A stretch of DNA of 64,000 nucleotides from Rhipicephalus microplus (lineage: Eukaryota; Arthropoda; Arachnida; Ixodida; Ixodidae). Position 1 is the stretch's first letter. Every line of letters starts with the position of its first letter. Location: the NCBI RefSeq assembly GCF_043290135.1, contig NW_027464589.1, positions 3,787,001 through 3,851,000 of the forward strand. The letters are read 5' to 3'. Below are positions 25,080 through 36,116 of this stretch, in pieces. A program made the translations under genes and the position numbers. Under the pieces are notes generated by a model. The model was not told the origin of the DNA. It saw nothing but the letters and a program-made list of their open reading frames with translations, and did no database searches.

Positions 25080-26345
25080 CCATTCTAGTGCCGGACATTG
25101 GGCAGGGGTGTGGCGCAGTGGACGCAACATTGTGTAGGAGGTACAGCAGTATAGATAGTGTTGAATGAAAGCGCGATGATTCAAAACGCAAAAAAAAAGA
25201 AGCAACATAAAACATGGTCCACAATCCCAAGAATGGCCATAATACACTAAACAAAACAAAAACTACAAAAACAGTGTCCACTAGGTTATTTTGTTTGGGT
25301 AAAAAGTAAAAAGAACTCAAATATTAACTGTATCAAAAATAAAGTCGGCAATGTTAAGAAGCGAGACATTGCAGAATCGAAGAATTTAAGAATCGTGCAG
25401 AAGCGAGACATTGAACCTCAAGCAGTCAGTCTGATCAAGATGGGTATTAGAATAAAGTGCACTGTAATATGTATGAAGGTGTAGTTATAAGCCATGTGAA
25501 CAGCTAACGCACGAAGAAACTAGTCGAGATCGACACTTACAAGAATCTCTGGCGGCGTATTGTTCCGCTCTCTGCTTGTTCGAAAGAAAAAAAAAGGTAC
25601 CTGTATATAGGGGCTCAGTCACTCTTTCGAGATTGGAGGCACGCGTTTCGTGGCGCAAAATTGGTTCGATATAATTAGACTTTTTTGTATTGCCAGCTTA
25701 TTATTATATATGCGATAGAACAGCTTCGTTATTTCGTGATAACGTCTCCATTCCAAGGTTTCTAGTTTAGCGCCTTCCAGAAGAACTGACGGAGATGTGT
25801 TACATTTACGTATTGAATATGAATTTTACAGGTTTTCGCTGTATTGATTCAAGCTTATTTGTGTTAGCTTGCGTGTGCGGGTCCCAGACAGGCGATGAAT
25901 ATTCTAATATTGGTATTACGTTCGTTTCACATTTCGGTTTGCCGAATGCCATAGCGAGTGCCCGTAAGTAGCCTTGTACATTCAAAGCCATTTTCTCAGT
26001 TTAACAAACATGTTGGTTTCATCTTAATGTAGATGTGATAACAAGACTAAGGTGCATATACTGTGATACAAAGGACAAGAATTGATTGTCTAGGTTGTAT
26101 TGGAATGTTAGTAGATCTTTTTTGCAGGTCATGGTTATCGCCAGAGTTTTTCTCGCGTTAAAGGTCATCTGTCATTTTCTGCATAAATCTTGAGTCTTAA
26201 AAGAGTTATTTAAAAGAACCTGGTCACTGGATGCGTTAACTACTTTAAAGCGCGCAGGCATTCGCAAAAAGCTTTAGATTTGCTGCAATATCACGGGTGG
26301 CATTATTGATATAAACCGAAAAGAGGTCCGAGGACGGTGTCACAG
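25080..26345 (-). pseudogene. CR1-like LINE 3' fragment
   Basis: Minus strand: 'SDLFSVYINNATRDIAANLK' with 'LFANACAL' at 26,310-26,245 matches the RT motif C region (usual FADDC, both Asp lost). Then come decayed thumb sequence and 'IPILEYSSPVWDPHTQANTN' with 'KLESIQRKPVKFIFN' at 25,910-25,806, the conserved CR1-like C-terminal block. Further C-terminal similarity runs to about 25,450. The remainder to 25,080 is probably 3' UTR. Several stops. Confidence 0.7.
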
Positions 26346-27600
26346 AACGAGCGCTAAAAAAGAGCGCGCCGCCAAATCCTTGCGACAACGGGCGAGAGAA
26401 ACGCCGCGAGGTAAAAAGAAAAAAAAAGAAAGCAAACATCCAGGGCTCCCGGGCGCGCGCTCTCCCCGCAGAAGCACGGCTTCGCAGACGATCCTCCTCA
26501 CCCCAAATCGGCGGCCCAGCAAGACCGCGATTTTTCTAGAACGAAGGAGGCGGGGTCAGACCGAGTGAATCATCCTCCGGAGAGGGCAGTCGAACCGTCT
26601 CGTGCCTCTCCCCAGCCTTCGCTGCGTATCGCGCCGACGAAATGACGAGAAACATCTGGAAAGTCGCGCGCAAGGTATTTAACCGAGCAGCCGAGACGAG
26701 AACAGGAGGAGACGGAAAGTTAGCGCCGGAGCGCGTAGGGATTCCGCCGTGGAGTCGGCGAAGGTTCTGCCCGTAGTGACAGAACAGGAGGAGACGGAAG
26801 TGAGCGCCAGAGTGCGTAGAGAGTCCGCCGTGTAGTCGGCGAAGTTTTTGGTCCGTAGGGACGGCTCGAGCTACAGGCAAGAGCGTGGGTTTACCGCTAT
26901 CGAGCGAAGACGCGGGCAACAGCTGCGGGTGTGAAGCCGACGGATTTCCGGCGAAGAAGTTTGAAGCTTGGAGAGTGGCCATTTGAGGACGCGAGGTTTC
27001 CTGGAAGAGAAACTTCGAGAACTACGGAACGACAACAACGCTGGACTTTGAGTGAGTGATTCTCGGAAGAGTATCATTCAGACTTTTGTTCCAAGGACTT
27101 TGGACTGAATAGGTTTTCTATCTCTTTAGTCCTTAAGTGTCTTGGTTGTTCAATGCATGCGACTGCATCGTAGTGCGTATTGTTGTCCGTGTCCGTTGTT
27201 TCAAGTGTGGCTAATTGTATTGTGTAGTACGTTGATTGATTGGTTTGATTGGTGACGTATTGTATGTAACTATTGTGGAGTGTGCATTCTTGTGTATTGT
27301 TTTCGATCTGCCATTTTTGAGAATATAATATTTGTTTTGTTTATCAACTCTCGACTCTGACTTGTTCTTTGGGCCACAGCCGGCGCCCGCTGGCGCACCA
27401 AAAAGGACCCCTTCTAAATTGTCCACGCTTTCGTGGTGCGGTTCGGGGGGCCGACACTTCGGCTCTTGGAATAAGCCCGGCGATCGCCTCCCTAATAAAC
27501 GGGACAGGTGTGACAGACGGATCCCAGAGGTCTGCCAGATTTAAGCGGCGCAGACGGCGAGTTGATACCACCATCCGTAATACCGCGCCCGGTGAATATT
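26346..27600. other. GC-rich region, possible LTR or 5' leader of an unidentified element
   Basis: GC-rich tract with an internal ~82 bp tandem duplication: 'gaacaggaggagacgga' starts at 26,699 and again at 26,782, followed by colinear similarity to about 26,865. Downstream are 'gagaatataatatttgtttt' near 27,320 and an AATAAA at 27,494 ('ctaataaacgg'). The layout resembles a retrovirus-like LTR and leader but no gag, pol or paired LTR is present. Frames in it show no known domain. Confidence 0.3.
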
Positions 27601-28387
27601 ACTCGCGCTTTCAAACCAAACCTAAGATGCATTCGTTAATTAACACTAATTAACTAATTAGTAGATACCTAAAACTACTATGGAACCTGTAAAACTCGAG
27701 AATGTGCTGTAAATTGAGGGGTCTATGTGGTACATACACTGACTGTTGGGAAACGCGCACTTCGTCTTTTTTTTTTTTAAGTACCCTATTGATGTTCTAT
27801 ACTATTGATCTTCCCCTCAACGAACACTAAATATTGTTTTACGAGGTCATGAATGTGCCTTCCATAAGAATCCTCTCTTTTTACGCGTACCCTATTTTAT
27901 TATTTGCGTGGCACCGTAGAGTACACCATCTCAACGCTAGATGGAGCTACGAGGGCTTGACGGCTGTCGCACCCTCAACAAAACTGGCCAGGGAACTTTT
28001 TTTTACCACGCGATTCAAACACGCTCTACACCATCATGAACTAGACATATGCCAGTACCTAAATCCCAGAAAGCAATTGGATATCTTCAAGCACGGCTCT
28101 ACGGTAGTGATTCAAATGCGGTAAAACAGCCAATATTTCTGAGAGCGGCCATAGGCGCTGTGCATTATTTTTTAATAAGCTAGGGAACTCGCACTATTTC
28201 AACTACAATACTGTAACTCCGGCAGAAGAAAGGTTCATGCAGTTGCTACTTGAAACCGTGAAAGCAATGAGAAAATCAAAAAGGGAGAGGAGTTATTATT
28301 TTTTTTCTCTCCCGTCCCATAGAGTGACGCGGGGCCCCGCCCCCACCGTGCGGGAAAGCGCGCCTCCTGCGCGTGGGCCGGAATCCT
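27601..28387. other. no gene recognised
   Basis: AT-rich, with a GC-rich patch at 28,320-28,385 that joins the LINE fragment. An open frame starting at 28,237 runs into the LINE only by chance. Confidence 0.4.
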
Positions 28388-30361
28388 GGGGACGATACGA
28401 CAATGTACTACATGAAACCAACCTGGACGCCTTGGGCAGCAATGGGTTGGGAGGCCGCCTTTACCAATGGATCTACAGCTATTTGAAAGACAGAACCTTC
28501 TTCGTTCAGACAGAAGATGGCGCAACAAGGCAACGTCCTACTTATGGCGGCGTACCTCAAGGTGGGGTCGTAAGCCCCATACTTTTCAACCTTGCGCTCA
28601 TCGGCTTTGTTGACGTCCTGCCACACTCCTTACATCTGTCGATATACGCGGACGACATCTGCATCTGGGCATCAGGGGTCACGCGTCTACACGTACGAGC
28701 CAGGCTTCAGACAGTGGCTACACTGACGTCAAACTACCTTCAAGGACGAGGACTGGAGCTGTCATCTGAGAAATGCTCACTAGCTGCGTTTACGCGCAAG
28801 ACAATGACGCCATACCACATCAGAATTATTGGACACACAATCAGCTATCAAAAAACCCACCGTTTCCTGAGAGTAATAATACATCGTGATTTGTCTTGGA
28901 GCCCTCATGTCACTCACATGAAGAAGAACCTGACCATGATTACCCGCGTCCTAAGGTTTCTTGCGGGAAAATCATGGGTTGCATCGGTACGAGCCATGCA
29001 TCAACTGTATGCTGCACTTTTTCTTGGCTTCATGCGCTACAGCCTACCTGTGCTTGGCAAGGCCCGCATAACAAACCTACACGTCCTCCAGTCATTACAA
29101 GCTCAAGCACTGAGAATATGCCTCGGGCTGCCGAGATGCGCATCCTCAGCAGCGACTGTCACAATCGCTCATGAACACCCTATCACAACCAACATTCGTG
29201 TCGATGCTTTAATAACGCACATAAGACATGCCACCCGGATTCAATCGCATCACCTCACCTCCCTTACAACTTTCAGGCCACGCTCTGCGTTCTGCTGTAT
29301 TATTGCCTCACATCGTACGGTGATTCCCACGAACTTCATGCACGCAGCAAGACCGTCGTTACCATTGTGGTGTCTACATCCACTGGAAGCCCTGATAACC
29401 ATACCCGGAATGCAAAAAAAGAAAAGTTTGTCAAATTCGGCCCAAAAACAAACAAAATTACTGTTTCTGCATGAGAAACACAGTGGATGCATTCACATTT
29501 ACACGAATGGGTTGGTCACTTCAACAAGCTCAACAGGCACAGTGGTCATTCCGGAGAAATCCATCACGATAAAGTTCAGGACCTCGCATCTGACATCATC
29601 CACGGCGGCAGAACTCGCCGCCATTCGTGCCGCTCTGGAGTTCCTAGTTGAAGAGCCGCAACAGACATGGTCAATATTCTCCGAATCCAAAGCAGTTCTC
29701 CAGGGCATTGCCTCGCCATATCGTCATGGACCAAACGAACAGCTATTTGCTGAAATACGACTGCTTCATCACCGGGCTATAGAGAAACAACATGACATAG
29801 CGTATCAATGAATACCAGGCCACTAGCGTTGATGGAAACGATCGTGCAGATGAAGCAGCCCGAACTGCTCATGATGATGCCCCTTGTGTAGCTATACCAT
29901 TATCAAGAACGGACGCCGCTGCAATGCTTCGATCACTTGCACGAGAACTGACACTCGCTCAGTGGAATTCACCGGCATTCACCAACGTCCGCCTTCATAA
30001 TTTGGACCCACACCTACAGTTCCGTCTTCCATCAGGAATAACCAGAGCAGAGGAGACACTTTTGTGCCGTCTGTGGATTGCGGTGGCCTTTACGAATGCT
30101 TATTTGTTTCGAATCGGAATGGCCACAAGCCCGACATGTGACAACTGTGGCTGCGCAGAGACTTTCTCCCATCTTCTCTGCGAGTGCCCTCGCTTCAGCG
30201 TGCCAAGAAAAGAACTGTCGAAAGCTTTAGATAGAATAGACAATCACCAATTGTCAGAAGAAAGGGTATTAGGACACTGGCCAAGACCGTCCTCTGTACG
30301 CAAGGCATTGAGATTGTTGTTGCGCTTTCTGCGGGCAAGTGGTCTTAGAGACAGACTGTAA
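28388..30361 (+). pseudogene. I-like LINE RT (motif A onward), RNase H and C-terminal zinc motif
   Basis: The LINE begins at 'YDNVLHETNLDAL' just after motif A. Then 'YGGVPQGGVVSPILFNLAL' (motif B), 'SIYADDICIWAS' (motif C, intact YADD), thumb, and RNase H blocks 'IYTNG' (usual YTDG), 'TSSTAAELAAIRAALEFL' and 'WSIFSESKAVLQ' (usual FSDS). The frame is open to a TGA at 29,809-29,811. One stop and a base shift follow, then 'DGNDRADEAARTAH' (final Asp block) and 29,924-30,361 with 'CDNCGCAETFSHLLCECPRF'. Everything 5' of motif A is missing. Relatively young by its long open frame. Confidence 0.85.
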
Positions 30362-30540
30362 ACAGCGTCGTGGATCGTCTGATGACCTTCTCCCTTCTTT
30401 TTTTATAACGTCTCTTTTCTCTCATCCTTTATTCCCTTACCCCCTTCCCAAGTACAGAGTAGCCAGCAAGTCTGAGAACTGGCTAATCTCCCTGTCCTTC
30501 CTCATTTATTCCTCCTCCTCCTCCTCCTCCTCCTTGAAAC
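30362..30540 (+). repeat. LINE 3' UTR and (TCC)n
   Basis: Pyrimidine-rich 3' end of the LINE terminating in TCC repeats (about 30,508-30,534). The minus-strand PLE fragment starts immediately after. Confidence 0.7.
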
Positions 30541-31487
30541 GTCTAGTTGGCGGTATGCTTCTTGTAAGTAGTTGGTTGTATTAAGGACTACAATTGCTCC
30601 TTATTTGTCAGCGGGTTTCATTGTTATGTCTGTCCTAGATGCCAAATTTCTCATATTTGTTTTTTAAGATTTTGTCAAGTTTTTTCGGTTTCCTTTCTGT
30701 CTGTGGTATTTGTGTACTAAATCTTTCTGTACTGCGGTGATACAAAGGTCCAAGCACTTGTCTCGATTACTGTTCGGTGTCCACTCATTTGATTTACGAT
30801 GGTGAATTGTTTCGTGGTTAGAAGGCCTGTCCAAGAAATATTCGCGCAACCTTAAGCTTCGAGCAAAGTTGTCGAGGTCTCGGAGCAAGTGGAATTCATC
30901 GAAAAATTTTGTGGTCGGGCAGAAGCTTAGTTCTTAGATAGCAAATTTTTTTCGTCAGGTGACAAGCTCGTGTCCGATAAGTTTACAACCAGAGTGTCAC
31001 AGGGTGTGTTCCTAGATGGGTGCTCGTTTGTACCATTAGTGATTTCCTGGGTGGTGGTGTTGTAGTGATAAGGAACTATATCAGGCAACGCGGGTTTTGT
31101 GGTCATGATGGCTTGGTATTTATTCTGTTCAAATTTTGTTAATCGGATGATTTCTTTGTTGGATAAAGCGTTGTGGCTGAGAATGGTGTTGGTCATAGCG
31201 ACCAGTTTCTTTACCTGCTTATTACTGTGATTAAGAGCGATTTCTGTTAATTTAAGAGATGCCTCAAGGAGGACGTTTTTCCATGTTATTTGGTCGTGTT
31301 CATCTAGATTTGCAGCGGCTGGTGTGAGGGAGAGCGTCATACCCTTGGGGGCTATTCTAGCATGAAGGTACACTTGTAATGTTGATTTATGCATTTCATG
31401 TCTAATTCGTTTGTCAGCAAGTTTTCGTACATTAAGGAAAGTGGCACTGCAACTGGGAAGCGATGAGCTGGACTTACAATTCAGAAG
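30541..31487 (-). pseudogene. PLE ORF2 amino-terminal region
   Basis: The frame runs from 'LLNCKSSSSLPSCSATFLNV' through 'RKLADKRIRHEMHKSTLQVY' (first likely ATG at 31,394) and 'ITWKNVLLEASLKLTEIALN' to 'VVNLSDTSLSPDEKNLLSKN' and a TAA at 30,927-30,929. After a shift it goes on with 'FCPTTKFFDEFHLLRDLDNF' and 'ARSLRLREYFLDRPSNHETI'. This is the conserved PLE region before the RT. The upstream SGNH ORF is in the same original frame, separated by the UGA at 31,490-31,488. ORF2 is 3'-truncated at 30,541. Confidence 0.75.
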
Positions 31488-31490
31488 TCA

Positions 31491-32530
31491 ATATTCTTTT
31501 GGGTGCGGGGATGGCACTGATGAGGTGCGCAGGTTGTAGTTATGTCCGGCAGGCCTTCGTCGTTGTAGGGAGGATTTCGGCGTTGGGCTCCCGGCGAACG
31601 TGTTCGTTAGCAGTTCCGGGGTCCGCAATAGGGGTCGCGGTTTCGTAGTTCGGCAGGCTTCCCTTTGAGGAGTGGTGTAGTGGTGCTGTCGTGTAGTGCT
31701 TTTGGTCTCGACATCCGCAATGGAAGGACGCGTGTTGGCTGTTCAGCAGACTTCCCCCCTAGTAGTGGTGCGCTGTTGATGATGGTGAGGGGGTGCTTGT
31801 GGCTTGCGGGAGTCACAGTTTTGCCGATTATCGGGAACTCGTCTGTAATTTTGGTAGGGTGTGGGGCTTTTGGTGTATGTTGAAATGGAGAGTTCTTGTC
31901 GTGAGTGTCTTGCTGTGTTGAACAGATATTTACGGGAGCTGCTGGTTGAGTCCACCACCCCATGGCAGCTTCGAAGTCTCCGCGACCGAGTGCACTCTTG
32001 AGGGTTTCGGCATTCAAAGGGACACCCATAAAACTCGGATGAAGCCCATCCGCTGCAAGAAAGCGTCTTGGTGGCAACTGCTCGAATTGGAAGTCGATGT
32101 TTGACACCTTGCTGGGTCTTCTGCAGTAGGCCTTGACTGTCTGGTTGATTTGACGAGCGTCCCGGTTGAATCGGTGCACCAATTGTTCGTTCGATCGTTC
32201 CAGGTGTAGGTTGAGGTAACGGGGCAGCACGCATGAAACAACGAGCCTTTCGAGTTCCTGGTGTCTCCGAAGCTTGTTGTTTACTAAGCGGTGAAGGCGG
32301 TGTAGCAATTCCTCTAGTCCGTATGACGCCAGCTCGCTAGTACCGACGTGAAAAACGAGCGTGGTCACAGATCGTGATATATCGGCAACTTTTTCTCGAT
32401 GTTGAATGTGGAGGCTCCGCGGATGGAAAAGATCGCAGGTGTCGTCTTCTCATGCGGGTTGAAATGCCGATGTAAATACCTTCTTTGCGATGATGGCTGG
32501 TGTTGGTGCACGTTTAGGGAACTTCCGTCT
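31491..32530 (-). pseudogene. SGNH/GDSL-type esterase-like ORF1 (subtype A)
   Basis: A long open frame (32,368-31,607, 253 codons) holds 'TTLVFHVGTSELASYGLEEL' (block III, Asn replaced by Ser), 'LERLVVSCVLPRYLNLHL', 'RFNRDARQINQTVKAYCRR' and block V 'FLAADGLHPSFMGVPLNAE' with Asp and His kept. The upstream part, in another frame to 32,530, has 'FSIRGAST' (block II Gly) and a damaged block I ('[14 protein letters not shown]' where copy 2 has 'IIGNSQTRY'). A Pro-rich tail with a degenerate 30-residue repeat follows. Likely role is unknown; homologous domains occur in CR1 ORF1. Broken by two frameshifts. Confidence 0.75.
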
Positions 32531-32537
32531 ATATATA

Positions 32538-32812
<275 letters not shown>

Positions 32813-32893
<81 letters not shown>
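32813..32893. repeat. (TA)n microsatellite
   Basis: Pure TA run right of the small palindrome, directly abutting PLE leader sequence. Confidence 0.95.
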
Positions 32894-32895
<2 letters not shown>

Positions 32896-32944
32896 CAGGC
32901 ATGGTGGTTGAGTGGCCGTAGCGTTGCATATAGTCCAGTAGATC

Positions 32945-33022
32945 CTCCGTGAGTGGTCACAACGTGGTTTATTTCAACGTGGTTTATTTCGATGTTTTGG
33001 CCTAGAGTCTGGCCTTCATCAG
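32945..33022 (-). ncRNA. hammerhead-ribozyme-like motif (degenerate)
   Basis: Minus strand CTGATGA (33,022-33,016), stem II GGCC/GGCC, then AAAA where GAAA is required, so the conserved core G is changed. The following 'aaataaaccacgttg' is duplicated in tandem. Probably inactive. Confidence 0.5.
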
Positions 33023-33370
33023 GAATAAAGATATAGTTTGTTGGTGCTCAGCTCTATACAATCTCAAATCAGAAGGCAAGGAAAGAGGGAAAAAGACATA
33101 AAAGAAAAAAAGAAGAAAAAAGAGAAGAAGAAGAAGGGAAAAATAATATACGGTGGACTCCCCTCCGGCGCCGCCCTTCCACTCTTCCTTCCACTTTCCC
33201 CCTCCACTCTCCCCTCCACAACCCCCTTCATCTCTCTCCCCCTTCTTCCCTTCACCTTTCTGATGTCAGGGGTCTGTGTATGTTTCCTTTCACTGACGCA
33301 TTCCTCCCGGCCAGACGGCGCTTCCTGGCACTGGGGGTTAAGTGTGGGGCAAAAAATAGCTTTTTTAGGA

Positions 33371-34511
33371 AGTGCTTATGAAGCGACCACCACGAGAAGA
33401 CCCACAATGAACAAACCTCTGCTTGACTTACAGCACAAACTTCCCCAATGTAAACAAAATCCTTAATCAACATTACAACATTCCGGAACAAAGTGAACGT
33501 CTGAAACGTGCATTCCCATCCGCTCCAGGCGTCGTTTGCCGACGACCACGTAACCTCAAAGACACCCTTCTCCACTCCCAAATTAACACATCACCCCCCA
33601 ATAATTCATGCCGCCCTTCTTTAAAGCCACGATGTCTTGTATGCAAGGCGATGCGAGAAACAGACAAAGCAACCAGCACGCAATCCAAGTTTTCGATTAA
33701 CATACGAGGAAACCTAACATGCGATTCCTCTAATGTGGTATACCTACACGAATGCAACGTGTGTGGTATACAGTAACTCGGACAAACAGAAACACCATTT
33801 AGGATTCGTTTCAATAATCACAGAGCCCATGCGAAATCAGCCCCAAGTCTACCTCTATCAAAACATCTCAATCTTCCCGACCATGCACTCGACAAACTAT
33901 CAGTAACGCGCTTAGTGACGGGATTTAAATCAAATCGAGAACGTGAACAACGGGAGTCATACCTTATACACCGATTTAACACCCTTGATAGAGGAATAAA
34001 TGAGAATTCTGGTACACTTGCAGCTATTAAAGCATTAGAATACAATAACGGCAACAATGAAAATAGTAACTGAGTTCACGGCACTGCAGCTGCGAAGAGC
34101 ACTGGACAACCCAAAACACTTCCAAGTGTAACTACTCTTCCTAAGTGCAGCTGTTGTCTTTTTTCTCTTTTATTTTACTACCCAATCAATTGTGCCATGC
34201 ATGACATGCACAACAGCAACCCTGTGCACAGCCGGGAGGCCCCCACTACACGCGTAATCCAAAAGCGGGCAAGGAATTCGCATTGCGCCCGCTTACCATC
34301 CTCTACCGCAATACGGGGCACTCTCTTTTTACGACGAAATGTTGACAGGGCACCGAGTAGTTAAAGGCTTAGAACTTCCTAAAATGCCCGCTTACCAGTT
34401 TCTGCCACAATACGCGGCACCCCTCCTTCTACGACGAATTGTTTACGGGACTCCGAGTACTTAAAGGCTTAAGACTTCCTAATTAATAGTAGTTAAAGGT
34501 TTAGGACTTCC
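33371..34511 (+). mobile_element. Penelope-like element 3' fragment (linker, GIY-YIG, tail)
   Basis: Starts abruptly in the linker ('MKRPPREDPQ', a stop, 'TNLCLTYSTNFPNVNKIL'), then 'FPSAPGVVCRRPRNLKDTLL', 'RPSLKPRCLVCKAM', and the GIY-YIG core 'NVVYLHECNVCGIQ', stop, 'LGQTETPFRIRF', where the stop replaces the conserved Tyr. The C-terminus 'YLIHRFNTLDRGINE' and 'ALEYNNGNNENSN' ends near 34,073. The tail has two ~98 bp tandem units (about 34,288-34,382 and 34,387-34,483) and is joined head-to-tail to the next element at 34,512. Confidence 0.8.
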
Positions 34512-34891
34512 TAAAAAAGCTTTTTGCCCCACACCGAACCGCGAGTTCCAGGAGGCGCGGTCTGATCGGGAGGAATGCATTAGTGAAAGGAAACATACAC
34601 AGACCGCTCACATCAGAAAAGTGAAGGGGAGAAGGGGGAGAGAGAGGTGAAGGGGGGGATGTGGAGGGAAGATTGGAGGGAAGAGTGGAGGGGGGAAGTG
34701 GAAGGAAGAGTGGAAGGGGGGCGCCCGAGGGGAGTTCACCGTATTTTCTCATCTTTTTCTCTTTTTTCTTCTTTTTCTTTTATTTTCTTTTTCTTTTTTC
34801 TTTTTTTTTCTTTTCTCTCTTTTTTTCTCTTTTCTTTCCCTGTGATTTGAGATTGTATAAAGCTGAGCACCAACAAACTGTATCTTTAATC

Positions 34892-34950
34892 CTGATGAAG
34901 GCCAGACTCTAGGCCAAAACGTCGAAATAAACCACGTTGAAATAAACCAC
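34892..34950 (+). ncRNA. hammerhead-ribozyme-like motif (degenerate)
   Basis: CTGATGA (34,892-34,898), GGCC/GGCC stem II with the same 8-nt loop as at 2,755, but AAAA in place of GAAA. A 17-bp tandem duplication of the stem III region follows, as in copy 3. It lies about 40 bp before the first ATG of ORF1. Confidence 0.5.
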
Positions 34951-34984
34951 GTTGCGACCACTCACGGAGGATCTACTGGACTAT

Positions 34985-36116
34985 ATGCAACGCTACGGCC
35001 ACTCAACCACCATGCCTACCTACACAAGACCGGCCACACGCGCACCTCCAGTCAAGCAGGTCTCACAAAATTTCCCTGAACATGCACCAACATCAGCCAT
35101 CATCGGAAACTCGCAAACAAGGTATTTATATCGGCATTTCAACCCGCATGAGAAGGCGACACCTGCGATCTTTTCCATCCGCGGAGCCTCCACATTCGAC
35201 ATCGAGAAAGAGCTTGCTGGCATACCACGATCTGTGACCACGCTCGTTTTTCACGTCAGTACGAGCGAGCTGGCGTCGAACGGACTAGAGGAATCACTAC
35301 ACCGCCTTCGCCGCCTAGTGAACAACACACTTCGGCCACGCCAGGAACTCGAAAGGCTCGTTGTTTCATGCGTGCTGCCCTGTTCCCTCAACCTACACCT
35401 AGAACGATCGAACGAACAATTCGTGCACCGCTTCAACCGGGACGCTCGTCAATTCAACGAGACAGTCAAGGCCTACTGCCGAAGACCCAGCAAGGTGTCA
35501 TACATTGACTACCAATTCGAGCAGTTGCCACCAAGACACTTTTTTTGCTGCGGATGGGCTTCCTCAGAGTTTTATGGGTGTCGCTATGATTGCCGAAACC
35601 CTCAAGAAAGCACTCGGTCGCGGAGACTTCGAAGCTACCACGGGGTGGTCGACTCAACCAGCAGCTCCCGTGAATATACGTTCAACACAACAAGACACCT
35701 ACGAGAAAACTTCTGCATATCAACATACACCAGGAGCCCCACACCCACCCAACATCACAGATGAGTTCCCGACGATCAGCTAAACTATGACTCACGCGAG
35801 CCACAAGCACCCCCTCACCATCATCAACAGCGCACCACTACTAGGGGGGAAGTCTGCTGAACAGCCAACACGCGTCCCTCCATTGCGGATGTCGAGACCA
35901 AAAGCACTACACGACTGCACCACTACACCACTCCTCAAAGGGAAGCCTGCCGAACTACGAAACCGCGTCCCCCTATTGCGGACCCCGGATCTGCGAACGA
36001 ATACGTTCGCCGGGAGCCCAACGCCGAAATGCTCCCTACAATGACGAAGGCCTGCCGGACATAACTACAACCTGCACACCTCATCCGTGCCATCCCCGCA
36101 CCCAAAAGAAGATTGA
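34985..36116 (+). pseudogene. SGNH/GDSL-type esterase-like ORF1 (subtype A)
   Basis: The first ATG is at 34,985 ('[11 protein letters not shown]'), just 3' of the hammerhead-like motif. Blocks: 'TSAIIGNSQTRYLYRHFNP' (block I, Ser kept, Asp read as Asn), '[15 protein letters not shown]' (block II Gly), 'TTLVFHVSTSELASNGLEES' (block III, G and N both replaced), 'LERLVVSCVLPCSLNLHL', then a frameshift in a T-run near 35,540 and 'AADGLPQSFMG' (block V, His lost). The Pro-rich tail has two degenerate 30-residue repeats and ends at UGA 36,114-36,116, with ORF2 in the same frame. Expected upstream partner of the PLE ORF2; function not known. Confidence 0.75.

Noticed and set aside
26536..26982. 148-codon minus frame in the GC-rich region
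   Set aside because: Its repeats mirror the 82-bp tandem duplication, and there is no recognisable domain.
28237..28387. Methionine start and 50-residue leader fused to the LINE RT at 28.4 kb
   Set aside because: The leader has no LINE similarity and is GC-rich flank; the LINE is 5'-truncated at YDNV and the fusion is fortuitous.
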